Assembly (NCBI RefSeq): GCF_000718025.1
Contig: NZ_JODS01000012.1
Location: 146,355 to 210,354 of the forward strand
DNA from: Kitasatospora purpeofusca
GTDB taxonomy: Bacteria > Actinomycetota > Actinomycetes > Streptomycetales > Streptomycetaceae
Reading direction: 5' to 3'
Length of the DNA: 64,000 bases
The notes under the pieces are model-generated. The model saw only the letters and a list, made by a program, of their open reading frames with translations, was not told where the DNA came from and did no database searches. The translations under genes and the position numbers were made by a program. This document shows positions 32,060 through 40,697 of the stretch, piece after piece (position 1 is the stretch's first letter; each line of letters starts with the position of its first letter).

Positions 32060-33148
32060 ATGATGACGACATCGATTCCTGCTGAGCGCGCGTCCGCGCA
32101 CGGCGAAGAATCCGCACTCGTTCAGGAATGGCTCAGGAAGGACCTCGTACGGGTCAGGGAGGCACTCCAGTCCTTGGTGGCCCAGCCGCATTCCCGGATC
32201 GAGGAGCCCATCGCCTACGCGGTGGAGCACTCGGGGCGTCTGCTGCGGCCCACGCTCGTCCTGCTGTCCTCGTACCTGCTCGCCGAAGAACCCGGCCGGC
32301 GCACGCACCGGCGGGTCATCGAAGGCGCCGCGGTCGTCGAAACCCTGCACATCGCGACTCTCCATCACGACGACGTGATAGACAATGCGCAGGTCAGGCG
32401 AGGAAGGCCCAGCGTCAACGCCAAGTACGGCACGGCCACCGCCCTGCTGACCGGGGACTATCTGCTCGCTCGCTGCATGCAGGGCGCAGCGGCACTGGGG
32501 CGCTCCCACCTGCTGGCGATGGCCCAGACCCTGGCCGACATGTGCGTCGGCCAGATGCTGGAGTCCAGCCGGCTCCACGACCCCTTCCGGACCGAGCCCG
32601 AGTACTACGCCGCCGTTTCCGGGAAAACCGCCCGCCTGTTGCGGACGGCGGCCTCGATGGGAGTCCTGGGCGGGAAGTCGGAAAAAGGTGCGCAGGCCGC
32701 CCTGGAAAGCTTCGGGAACGATCTGGGAATGGCATTCCAGATCTGGGACGACATTCTCGACATCTGCAGCACGGAAACCGGCAAGGAACCGGCCAAGGAC
32801 ATACTCAACGGCGTCTACACGCTGCCGGTGATCTATGCCGTCCAGGACTCCCCGGACGTGCTGCTGCCGCTACTGAGCGCGCAGCCGCTGTCCGCCGACC
32901 GGTGCCGGGCCGTGGTCGAGGCCGTCCACGCGTCGGGGGCGATCACCCGGGCCGCGGAGGTGGCACAGCGTTACACCGCGAACGCCCTCCTCGCCGTGGA
33001 GTCCCACCCGGCCACGGCCGCGCACGCCCCGCTGGTCAGGCGGTGCCTGCGGGATCTCGTCGGCACCTTCGCGTCCCGCCATCCCGCGCTCGGGGCGCTG
33101 CGCGACGCCACCGGCCCCGAGGCCGAGGACCGGTCGCCGACCGCCTGA
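32060..33148 (+). CDS. long-chain polyprenyl diphosphate synthase
   Basis: A 362-residue trans-isoprenyl diphosphate synthase. First aspartate-rich motif HHDDVID (Asp104, 105, 108), second WDDILD (Asp230, 231, 234), plus GRLLRPTL and GKTARLL. Small residues at the -4 and -5 positions before the first motif (Ala99-Thr100) are typical of enzymes making long chains (C30 and up) rather than farnesyl or geranylgeranyl diphosphate. It supplies the prenyl chain for the UbiA-type enzyme encoded two genes on and, by inference, the substrate that the class II cyclase folds. Start ATG 32060 with GGGGGAAGGA upstream; ATG 32063 is equally possible. Confidence 0.88.
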   Translation: MMTTSIPAERASAHGEESALVQEWLRKDLVRVREALQSLVAQPHSRIEEPIAYAVEHSGRLLRPTLVLLSSYLLAEEPGRRTHRRVIEGAAVVETLHIATLHHDDVIDNAQVRRGRPSVNAKYGTATALLTGDYLLARCMQGAAALGRSHLLAMAQTLADMCVGQMLESSRLHDPFRTEPEYYAAVSGKTARLLRTAASMGVLGGKSEKGAQAALESFGNDLGMAFQIWDDILDICSTETGKEPAKDILNGVYTLPVIYAVQDSPDVLLPLLSAQPLSADRCRAVVEAVHASGAITRAAEVAQRYTANALLAVESHPATAAHAPLVRRCLRDLVGTFASRHPALGALRDATGPEAEDRSPTA

Positions 33149-33165
33149 CCGGCCGGCGTCACCGA

Positions 33166-33204
33166 CCCGTTCCACCGGCCCGTTCCACCGGCCCGTGTCA
33201 CCGG
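33166..33204. repeat. 13-bp tandem repeat, three copies
   Basis: CCCGTTCCACCGG at 33166-33178 and 33179-33191, followed by the variant CCCGTGTCACCGG at 33192-33204. It lies between the polyprenyl synthase and methyltransferase genes; the rest of the 277-bp gap shows no gene. Confidence 0.85.
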
Positions 33205-33425
33205 CCTGAACGGCCCACATGCCCGGCCCTCATGGCCCGGCCCGCCCGAGCGGCCCGTCCGGGCGACCAGCGCGCCGATGCCGCCCGGCCGCCCAGGGAC
33301 GGCCGGGGGCGGCCGTGGCCGGCCGGGACGTCCGCCCCACCACCCGACCGACCCGCGCAGCGGAGCCGGGGCCACGCCGTGCCCGCGGCCCCGGCCCGGA
33401 CCGCTGCCCGTCCAGAAGGAGCGTC

Positions 33426-34145
33426 GTGCCAGCAGTACGCAGCGACTTCATCACCGACTACGACCCGCTCGCCGACGCGTGGTGGGACCCCAGGGGCCCG
33501 CTCGCGCCACTGGGCTGGATCGCCCGCGCCCGGGCCGGCTTCGTCCCGGCGGCTCCCGCCGACCGCCACGGTCGGGCCCGGCTGCTGGACATCGCCTGCG
33601 GGGGCGGACTGTTCGCCCCGCACCTGGCCGACAAGGGCTACCGGGTGTTCGGCGTCGACCTGTCGTTCCAGTCCCTCCGGCAGGCCCGCGCCCACGGCTA
33701 CGACGTCACGGTCCGGGCCGACATCGCCCGGCTCCCGTTCGGGGCGGAGTCCTTCGACGTGGTCACGGCCGGGCAGTGCCTGGAACACGTGCCCGACCCG
33801 TACGCCGTCCTCGCCGAGGCGTGCCGGGTGCTGCGCCCCGGGGGCACCCTGATCGCCGACACCATCGCCGACACCAGGACGGCCCGACTGGCGGCCGTCA
33901 CCCTCGCCGAGAACCTGCCGCTGCCGGGCCGGCCGTCCCGCGGGACCCACGACCACCGGCTCTTCGTCAACCGCGAGCGGCTGCTCGCCACCGCGCGGGC
34001 GCACGGCGTGGAGCTGCGGCTGCTCGGTCTGCGGCCGCATCTGCGGGACGGCCTGCGCTTCCTGGCCGGGCGCCGCGAGGACGTCCGGATGGTGCGCACC
34101 AGGTCCACCGGCGTGCTGTTCCTCGCGGTGGGGAGGAAGCGGTGA
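33426..34145 (+). CDS. UbiG-like SAM-dependent methyltransferase
   Basis: A 239-residue methyltransferase opening with YDPLADAWWDPRGPLAPLGWI, a pattern seen in UbiG-type quinone O-methyltransferases. Motif I is LLDIACGGGLFAPHLA, followed by FGVDLS, and post-motif ADIARLPFGAESFDVVTAGQCLEHVPDP. It is likely to methylate a phenolic or quinol hydroxyl on the aromatic part of the product. GTG 33426 has AAGGAG 4 bases upstream. The gene overlaps the prenyltransferase start (GTGA). Confidence 0.85.
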   Translation: MPAVRSDFITDYDPLADAWWDPRGPLAPLGWIARARAGFVPAAPADRHGRARLLDIACGGGLFAPHLADKGYRVFGVDLSFQSLRQARAHGYDVTVRADIARLPFGAESFDVVTAGQCLEHVPDPYAVLAEACRVLRPGGTLIADTIADTRTARLAAVTLAENLPLPGRPSRGTHDHRLFVNRERLLATARAHGVELRLLGLRPHLRDGLRFLAGRREDVRMVRTRSTGVLFLAVGRKR

Positions 34146-35092
34146 CCGCCCCGTCCTCCCCCGCCGTCCCCACGCCCGCGCCCCCGCCCTCTCCCTCTTC
34201 CTCGCCCGGGCACCGGGCACGGCCCCCCGGCGCCGTGCGCGCCTGGCTGGTCGGCGCGCGGCTCAAGACCCTCCCGGTCACCCTGGCGCCGATCGCGGTC
34301 GGCACCGCCGTCGCCGTCCCGGACGGCCTCCCCGACGGCCGGCGCACCGCGCTGACCCTGGTGTTCGCCCTGGGTTTCGTGCTCGGCACCAACTTCCTGA
34401 ACGACTACAGCGACGGCATCCGGGGCACCGACGACCACCGGCTCGGCCCGGCCCGGCTGGTCGGCTCCGGCCGGGCCTCGCCCCGGCAGGTCCTGCGGCA
34501 CGGGCTGACCCTGTACGGCATCGCCGTCGGGGCCGCGGTCGTCCTGGCGGTGACGGTCAGCTGGTGGCTGCTCGGCCTCGCCGCCGTGTGCGCGCTCGGC
34601 GGCTGGTTCTACACCGGCGGCTCCCGGCCCTACGGCTACCGCTCCCTGGGTGACGTGAGCATCTTCGTCTACCACGGCGTCGTCGCGGTCTGCGCCACCG
34701 CCTTCATCCAGCTCGGCCGGCTACCGCTGCTGGCGCTCCCGGCGGGGGTGCCGATGGGCCTGCTGGCCTGCGCGCTGCTGACGACCAACAACCTGCGCGA
34801 CATCCCGACCGACACCGAGGCCGGCAAGGTCACCGTCGCCGTCCGCCTCGGCGAGGGACGCACCCGGATCTACTACGCGTTGCTGGTCGCCGCGGCCTTC
34901 GCCTCGGCGGCGGCGCTGGCGACCGCCCGCCCCTGGGCGCTGCTGGTGCTCGGCGCGGCCCCGGTCGCGGTCCGGCCGCTGCGCCGGGTGCTGGGCGGGG
35001 CCCGGGGGCGCGACCTGATCCCCGCGCTGGAGCACACCTGCTGGCTGCTTCTGGCCTTCGGGGCACTGCTGACGACGGGGCTGGCCCTGTGA
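34142..35092 (+). CDS. MenA/UbiA-family aromatic prenyltransferase
   Basis: A 316-residue integral membrane prenyltransferase of the MenA type: NDYSDGIRGTDDHRLGPARLVGSG (the NDxxD metal motif and MenA-like continuation) and NNLRDIPTDTEAGKVTVAVRLG (second motif). About eight transmembrane helices follow a Pro/Ser-rich N-terminal tail. MenA joins 1,4-dihydroxy-2-naphthoate to a polyprenyl chain. Inside this terpene operon it may instead prenylate a dedicated aromatic acid. VYHGVVAVCATAFIQLG differs from the usual MenA FFGLVAV segment, supporting specialisation. It is coupled by GTGA on both sides. Confidence 0.85.
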   Translation: MTAPSSPAVPTPAPPPSPSSSPGHRARPPGAVRAWLVGARLKTLPVTLAPIAVGTAVAVPDGLPDGRRTALTLVFALGFVLGTNFLNDYSDGIRGTDDHRLGPARLVGSGRASPRQVLRHGLTLYGIAVGAAVVLAVTVSWWLLGLAAVCALGGWFYTGGSRPYGYRSLGDVSIFVYHGVVAVCATAFIQLGRLPLLALPAGVPMGLLACALLTTNNLRDIPTDTEAGKVTVAVRLGEGRTRIYYALLVAAAFASAAALATARPWALLVLGAAPVAVRPLRRVLGGARGRDLIPALEHTCWLLLAFGALLTTGLAL

Positions 35093-36774
35093 GCGCCACC
35101 GGGGCGGGGCCGGGTCCCGGGGCGCCCGACCACGAGGTGCTGGTGATCGGGGCCGGCTTCTCCGGGATCGGCACCGCCGTCGGGCTGCTGCGCGCCGGTG
35201 TCGACGACTTCCTGGTGCTCGACGAGCAGGACGACGTCGGGGGCTCGTGGCACGCCAACCGCTATCCCGGGGTCGCCGTCGACATCAGTGCCTTCTCCTA
35301 CTCCTTCGCCTTCGAGCCGCACCCGGGCTGGTCGCGGGCCTTCCCGCCGGGCGCGGAGCTCAAGGCCTACGCCGACCACTGCGTGGACAGATTCGGCCTG
35401 CGCTCCCGACTGCGTCTGAACTCCCGCGTGGTGCGGGCCGGTTACCACGAGTCCGCGCACCTGTGGGAGGTGGCGCTCGCCGACGGCACAACGCTGACGG
35501 CCCGGTTCGTGGTCTGCGCCACCGGGTGGCTCACCCGGCCGAAGACCCCGGAGCTGGCGGGGCTCGACCGCTTCGCCGGCCCGGTGGTGCACACGGCGCG
35601 CTGGGACTCCTCGCTGGACCTGCGCGGCCGCCGCGTGGCGGTGGTCGGCACCGGAGCCTCGTCCGTCCAGCTCGTCCCCGAGATCGCCCCGCTGGTGGAG
35701 CGGCTCGACGTCTACCAGCGCACGCCCACCTGGGTCTTCCCCAAACCGGACCTGCCCGTCCCCGCGGCCGTGCGCGATGTGTTCGCCCGGGCGCCGTGGA
35801 CCCAACGGGCGGTCCGGCTCGCCACCGACACCGCCACCGAGCTCTCCTTCGTCATCGCCATGATCCACTACCGGCGGTTCCCCTTCCTGGTCCGGGGCGG
35901 GGAGGCGTTCTCCCGGCTCTATCTGCGCCAACAGGTTCGTGGTGACCGTGAGTTGATGGAGGCACTGGCACCGTCGTACCGGCTCGGCTGCAAACGGCCC
36001 TCGTTCGGCAAGGGCTACTGGCGGGCGTTCACCCGGGACAACGTCCGGCTGGTCACCGACCCGATCTCGCGGATCACCGAGGGCGGCGTGCGGACGGCGG
36101 ACGGCACCGAGCGGGCGGCCGACGTCCTGGTACTCGCGACCGGCTTCCACGTCCTGGACAACCTGCCTCCGTTCCCGCTGTTCGGCCAAGGCGGCCGGGA
36201 GCTCGGGGAGTTCTGGGCGAGCGAGCGGTTCCAGACCTACGAGGGCAGCTCGGTGAAGGGCTTCCCCAACCTCTGGTTCATCGTGGGCCCGTACTCGTTC
36301 ACCGGCGGGTCCTGGTTCGGCATGATCGACTACCAGGTCACCCATCTGCTGCGGGTGATCGGCGAGGCGCGCCGCCGGGGCGCGACCCAGGCGGTGGTGC
36401 GGCCCGAGCGGCACGACGCCTCGTTCGCGAAGGTGCTGCGCCGGCAGCGCGACACCGTCTTCGCGGACGCCGACTGCCGCGGGACGAACAGCTACTACTT
36501 CGACCGGCACGGCGACGCGCCCGCCGTACGGCCCTCCTCCACCTACGAGGCGGCGTGGCGGGCCCGCAGTTTCGACCTCGACGACTACCGGTACGAGCGG
36601 GTCCGCGACGGCGGCACGGCCGCACCGTCCACGACCGCACCGTCCACGACCGCGTCGGACGCGGCCCCACGAAACACCGCCGCCCCGTCCACGGCCCCAC
36701 GGAACACCGCCGCACCGGACACGGCAGCGCCCGCCGACGGGCACCCGGAAGGAGCACGGCATGCGACCGCCTGA
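35089..36774 (+). CDS. Baeyer-Villiger-type flavin monooxygenase
   Basis: A 561-residue class B flavoprotein. FAD site GAGFSG (21-26), NADPH-side Rossmann GTGASS (187-192) and, between them, FAGPVVHTARWD (162-173), which fits the Baeyer-Villiger fingerprint FxGxxxHxxxW(P/D). ATGF follows near 350. It should insert oxygen next to a ketone or oxidise a heteroatom in the terpenoid product. The last ~45 residues are a low-complexity Ala/Thr/Pro tail with repeated APSTT and APRNT. GTG 35089 overlaps the prenyltransferase stop; the 3' end overlaps the next gene by 14 bases. Confidence 0.87.
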   Translation: MSATGAGPGPGAPDHEVLVIGAGFSGIGTAVGLLRAGVDDFLVLDEQDDVGGSWHANRYPGVAVDISAFSYSFAFEPHPGWSRAFPPGAELKAYADHCVDRFGLRSRLRLNSRVVRAGYHESAHLWEVALADGTTLTARFVVCATGWLTRPKTPELAGLDRFAGPVVHTARWDSSLDLRGRRVAVVGTGASSVQLVPEIAPLVERLDVYQRTPTWVFPKPDLPVPAAVRDVFARAPWTQRAVRLATDTATELSFVIAMIHYRRFPFLVRGGEAFSRLYLRQQVRGDRELMEALAPSYRLGCKRPSFGKGYWRAFTRDNVRLVTDPISRITEGGVRTADGTERAADVLVLATGFHVLDNLPPFPLFGQGGRELGEFWASERFQTYEGSSVKGFPNLWFIVGPYSFTGGSWFGMIDYQVTHLLRVIGEARRRGATQAVVRPERHDASFAKVLRRQRDTVFADADCRGTNSYYFDRHGDAPAVRPSSTYEAAWRARSFDLDDYRYERVRDGGTAAPSTTAPSTTASDAAPRNTAAPSTAPRNTAAPDTAAPADGHPEGARHATA

Positions 36775-37228
36775 GCCCCACGAGCGGGACCGCCGACTGC
36801 GCCTGATGTACGCGCTGTGCGCGGCCGCCGGCTTCCTGGTCATGACGACGATGGCCGTCGCCTTCGTCGTGCGCAACGCCGACGCCGGCCCGTGGGGCGT
36901 GATGCGGAACTTCCTGCGCGACGCCACCGGGAACCTCGCGTCCGACTTCGTCTACGCGGACCTGGCGCTGACCTGGGCCGCGCTCGGGGCCTTCATGGTG
37001 GTCGAGGCCCGGCGGTGGCGGATCCGCCACGTCTGGGCCTACATCGTGGGCGCGCCCGCGCTCGCGCTGGTCGTGAGCTTCTCCGTCTTCATGTACGTCC
37101 GGCAGTCCCGGATCGCCGCCGCACGCGGCACCGGCCCCGTCCCCGCGACCTCCGAAGCCACCGCCCCCGCCTCCTCCCACACCACCGCCCCCGCCACCGT
37201 CCCCGCCTCGAAAGGGCCGCAGCGATGA
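36761..37228 (+). CDS. DUF2834-like small membrane protein
   Basis: A 155-residue protein with three hydrophobic helices (about 16-36, 63-80, 92-110) and a pattern matching DUF2834: NLASDFVYADLALTWAALGAFMVVEARRWRIRHVWAYIVGAP. The Ala/Thr/Pro-rich tail (from about 122) is like that of the monooxygenase it overlaps. No enzymatic motif is visible. The start has GGAAGGAG upstream. It is coupled to the cyclase gene (ATGA), so it may be a membrane partner of the terpenoid enzymes; function unknown. Confidence 0.75.
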   Translation: MRPPEPHERDRRLRLMYALCAAAGFLVMTTMAVAFVVRNADAGPWGVMRNFLRDATGNLASDFVYADLALTWAALGAFMVVEARRWRIRHVWAYIVGAPALALVVSFSVFMYVRQSRIAAARGTGPVPATSEATAPASSHTTAPATVPASKGPQR

Positions 37229-39108
37229 CCACCACCGACGCCCCGGGCATCCCCGGCACCGTCGACCACGCCCTGGCCCTGGCCGCCGACGCGCTCCGCC
37301 GGCGCCAGGACGCCGAGGGCTTCTGGAAGGGCGACTTCGAGACCAGCCTGATCGGCGAGGCCGGCGAGGTCGTCCTGCGCCACTACCTGCGCCTGCCCGA
37401 CGACGGCACGACGGCCGCCGACGCCCGGACCATCCTCGCCGAGCAGAGCCCCACCGGCGGCTGGGCCGCCTACCACCAGGGCCCGGACGAACTCCTGCTC
37501 TCGGTCTTCTGCTACGTCGCCCTGCGCCTGGCCGGCCACCACCCCGACGAGCCGCCGATGCGCGCGGCGGCCGCCTCGATCCGGGCCGGCGGCGGCATCG
37601 AGGCCGTCGACAACCTCCTCATGCTCGCCTGGCTGGCCGTCATCGGCCTCTGGCCGTGGAGCGACATCCCGCTCGTCCCGCCGGAGATCGTGCTGCTGCC
37701 CAGCTCGTTCCCCGGCAACATCTACCACTTCGGGGCCGCCGCCCGCGGCATCGTGGTCGCCAACAGCCTCTTCATGGCGAGCCGCCCCGTCGTGCCCGCC
37801 GGATTCGACCTCCGCGAACTCTTCCGCCGGCCCGACGCCCGCCGTCTGCCGAGGTCCCTGCCCGTCCGCTGCGCGACCGCCCTCAGCCACTGGTACGCCC
37901 GTCGGCCGCTCCGCGCCCTGCGGCGCCGCGCCATCGACAAGGCCACCCGCTGGCTCGTCGACACCCAGGAGACGGACGGCAGTTGGGGCGGCAACTGGCC
38001 GCAGACCGCGAACGTGCTGATGGGCCTGGACGCGGCGGGCGTGCGCCGCGACCACCCGAGCGTCGTCGCCGCGCTGTCCGCGCTCGACCGGTACGTGGTC
38101 GAGCGGGACGGGCAGCGCCGGATCGAGATGTGGACCTCCGTCGTCATGGACACCGCCCTCGCCCTGTCCGCGAGCGCGGCGGCCGGCGGCCCCGGAGCCG
38201 GGGCGGCGGACGCACCGGCGGTGCGCTGGCTCCTCGACAACCAGGTCACCGAACTCGGCGACTGGGCGGTGCTGACGAAGGACCCCGTCCCCGGCGGCTG
38301 GCCCTACGAGTTCACCAACAACGCCAACCCCGACGCCGACGACACCGCCTTCGCCGTCGTGGCGCTGCGCCGGGTGCGGCCGCGCGGCAGCGACCCGGCC
38401 GTCGACGAGGCCTGCCGGCGCGCCCACCGCTGGCTGCTGTCCCAGCAGTGCGAGGACGGCGGCTGGGCCGCCTTCGAACCGCTGCGCTGGCGGCTGCCCG
38501 GCCGCACCCGGCTGGCCGAGATCGGCTTCCTGGAGGCGCCGTCCGCCGACGTCACCGGCCACGTCCTGGAGGCGCTCGCCGCCGACGGCCACGCGGACAC
38601 CCCCGCGGCCCGCCGCGGCGTCGAATGGCTGCGCCGCCAACAGCGCCCGGACGGCTCCTGGCCCGGCTGGTGGGCCTGCTACCACCTGCACGGCACCAGC
38701 GCCGCCGTCACCGGCCTGGCCGCCTGCGGGGTGCCGGCCGACGACCCGGCGCTGCGACGGGCCTGCGAGTGGCTCCTCGCCCACCAGCGGCCCGACGGCG
38801 GCTGGGGCGAGTCCGTCCGCGCGCTGCACGACCCCGAGTGGATCGGACGGGGCGACAGCACCCCCTCCCAGACCGCCTGGGCCCTGCTCGCGCTGATCGC
38901 CGCCGGCCGGGCGGACAGCGCGCCGGTGCGGGCCGGCCTGGAGTTCCTGGTCCGCACCCAGCAGGCCGACGGCGACTGGGCCGAGCCCTGGCACACCTGG
39001 GTGGTGCACCACGACGGCCTGTACTGGCGCGACAGCCTGCTGCGGCTGATCTACCCCGTGCTCGCCATGGCGGCGCACCGGGCCGCCGTCGAAGGAGGTG
39101 CGGCGTGA
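37225..39108 (+). CDS. squalene-hopene cyclase-type class II triterpene cyclase
   Basis: A 627-residue class II cyclase with the protonating motif DADD (370-373, in NPDADDTAFAV). It has several QW-type repeats (ETDGSWGG, QCEDGGWAAF, QRPDGSWPG, QRPDGGWGE, QQADGDWAE) and the expected two alpha-barrel halves. Canonical hopene cyclases turn squalene into hopene. No squalene-forming genes (hpnC, hpnD) or hopanoid-tail genes are in this operon, which instead has a long-chain prenyl synthase and a MenA-like prenyltransferase. The natural substrate may therefore be a prenylated aromatic or a polyprenyl chain; this is inference. ATG 37225 overlaps the previous stop. Confidence 0.88.
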   Translation: MTTTDAPGIPGTVDHALALAADALRRRQDAEGFWKGDFETSLIGEAGEVVLRHYLRLPDDGTTAADARTILAEQSPTGGWAAYHQGPDELLLSVFCYVALRLAGHHPDEPPMRAAAASIRAGGGIEAVDNLLMLAWLAVIGLWPWSDIPLVPPEIVLLPSSFPGNIYHFGAAARGIVVANSLFMASRPVVPAGFDLRELFRRPDARRLPRSLPVRCATALSHWYARRPLRALRRRAIDKATRWLVDTQETDGSWGGNWPQTANVLMGLDAAGVRRDHPSVVAALSALDRYVVERDGQRRIEMWTSVVMDTALALSASAAAGGPGAGAADAPAVRWLLDNQVTELGDWAVLTKDPVPGGWPYEFTNNANPDADDTAFAVVALRRVRPRGSDPAVDEACRRAHRWLLSQQCEDGGWAAFEPLRWRLPGRTRLAEIGFLEAPSADVTGHVLEALAADGHADTPAARRGVEWLRRQQRPDGSWPGWWACYHLHGTSAAVTGLAACGVPADDPALRRACEWLLAHQRPDGGWGESVRALHDPEWIGRGDSTPSQTAWALLALIAAGRADSAPVRAGLEFLVRTQQADGDWAEPWHTWVVHHDGLYWRDSLLRLIYPVLAMAAHRAAVEGGAA

Positions 39109-40565
39109 CGGCGGGCACCGACCCGGGCACGCGGGAGCGCGAGAACGTCACCGTGGTGGGCGGCGGCCTCGCCGGTATGACGGCGGCCTGGACCCTGCGC
39201 CGGCTCGGCCTCCCCGTCCGGCTGCTCGAAGCCTCGCCCGAACTCGGCGGCATGGCCGGCTCCCGGGTGATCGACGGCCGGACCGAGGACCACGGCGTGC
39301 ACATCTTCCCGGCCTGGTACCGCAACACGCTGCGCCTGGTCGGGGAACTCGGCCTCACCGACCACCTGCGCGCCACCCGCAAGTTCCACCAACTGCTCCC
39401 GGGGACGGAGTTCCGCAGCGCCGACACCCCGGCCGCCGACCGGCTGCTGTTCCTCTACGGCGTGCTCGACCTGCTCGCCCAGGACTACCGCGCGGGCGAC
39501 GAGTCCCTGCACGACTTCCTGCGCGGGCGCCGCTACCTCTCCCCCGCCGCCGTGGCCGACATCGAGCACCTCTTCGTCGCCTCCAGCGCCGCCGAGAGCA
39601 CCGCGGTCTCGGCGGCCGGGTTCCGCGGCAGCATCGCCGCCTTCGTCCGCCACCCCGGCCGGGTCCGGATGCCGCGCGGCGACCTCCAGCAGTGGTTCGT
39701 CGGGCCGTTCCGGCAACGGCTGGAGGCCGCGGGCGTCGAGGTGCTGACCGGGCGCGAGCTCACGGCCGCGGCGACCGACGACCACCGGGTGCGGACCCTC
39801 ACCCTGCGCGGCCCGGACGGCGCCGAGACCGAGGAGGCGGTGCCCGGGCAGCTGGTCCTCGCGGTCCCGCACGGCCGCCTGGCCGCCCTGGGCCCCGGGA
39901 TCACCGGGGCACTGCGCCCGGCGCACGGGATCCTGGAACTGACCTCCCGTCCGCTGGGCGCCCTCCACCTGTACCTGCGGCGCCGTCTGCCGGGACTGCC
40001 CGACGAGCACATCCGCCTGGTCGGCTCACCGCACGCGATCACACTGATCGACGTCGGACAGACCTGGCCCGGGCACCGCGACAGCCTGCTCAACTGCGTC
40101 GTCGGCCGGGTGGCCGCACTCCGGCACCTCGCCGACGACGAGGCCGTCAAGGTCCTGGTGGAGGAGCTGATGGCCTATCTCCCCGGTCTCGACTGGGAGG
40201 ACATCGAGCACGTCTGCTACCAGCCGCACTCCTCGGCGCCCTTCCACGCGCCCGGGCCCGGCTCCGCCCGCCACCGGCCGCAGGCCTTCACCGCGTTCGC
40301 CGACCTCCACCTGGCCGGGGACTTCTGCGCCGCACCGGCGGGTGTGGCCGGCATGGAGGCGGCGGTCCGCTCGGGCCTGGTGGCGGCCGAGTCGGTCCGC
40401 CGCAGGCTGCGGCCCGAGCTGCCGGCGGTGCGCGTCGACACGATCGGCGACGTCCCGCCGCCGGTCGCCCGGCTGCTGCGGGCGGCACTCCGCCCGGCCG
40501 TCGCCGCCGTCCGGAGGCGGTCCGGCGGGGACGGACCCGGCGGGAACGGGTCCGTCCGGAGGTAG
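39105..40565 (+). CDS. phytoene desaturase/HpnE-like FAD-dependent oxidoreductase
   Basis: A 486-residue flavin amine-oxidase/phytoene-desaturase-like protein. N-terminal dinucleotide site VVGGGLAGMTAAWTLRRLG, the second glycine-rich element LLEASPELGGMAGS, EDHGVHIFPAWYRN, and the C-terminal FAD motif LAGDFCAAPAGVAGMEAAVRSGLVAAE. HpnE relatives reduce hydroxysqualene to squalene; other relatives desaturate polyprenes. Beside the cyclase it probably prepares or oxidises the polyene chain. GTG 39105 overlaps the cyclase stop, after a strong GAAGGAGG site. A terminator follows its stop directly. Confidence 0.82.
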   Translation: MTAGTDPGTRERENVTVVGGGLAGMTAAWTLRRLGLPVRLLEASPELGGMAGSRVIDGRTEDHGVHIFPAWYRNTLRLVGELGLTDHLRATRKFHQLLPGTEFRSADTPAADRLLFLYGVLDLLAQDYRAGDESLHDFLRGRRYLSPAAVADIEHLFVASSAAESTAVSAAGFRGSIAAFVRHPGRVRMPRGDLQQWFVGPFRQRLEAAGVEVLTGRELTAAATDDHRVRTLTLRGPDGAETEEAVPGQLVLAVPHGRLAALGPGITGALRPAHGILELTSRPLGALHLYLRRRLPGLPDEHIRLVGSPHAITLIDVGQTWPGHRDSLLNCVVGRVAALRHLADDEAVKVLVEELMAYLPGLDWEDIEHVCYQPHSSAPFHAPGPGSARHRPQAFTAFADLHLAGDFCAAPAGVAGMEAAVRSGLVAAESVRRRLRPELPAVRVDTIGDVPPPVARLLRAALRPAVAAVRRRSGGDGPGGNGSVRR

Positions 40566-40606
40566 CCGGTTCCGGTCCGGTGGACACGCCACCGGACCGG
40601 AACCGG
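40566..40606 (+). terminator. strong hairpin terminator
   Basis: A perfect 18-bp stem: CCGGTTCCGGTCCGGTGG (40566-40583), loop ACACG, and its exact complement (40589-40606), starting one base after the stop codon. It ends the prenyl/terpenoid operon. Confidence 0.88.
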
Positions 40607-40697
40607 ACGCACGGTGAACACGGAGCACGCGGAGCACGAGGAGTACGGAACACGCGGTGCACCCGGCTCGTGGTGCACGGACACACGGGGGAACGAC

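Noticed and set aside
37225..40565. Standard hopanoid biosynthesis cluster
   Set aside because: A class II cyclase and an HpnE-like oxidase are present, but no squalene-forming hpnC/hpnD or side-chain genes. The surrounding prenyltransferase and monooxygenases point elsewhere. Kept only as an alternative.
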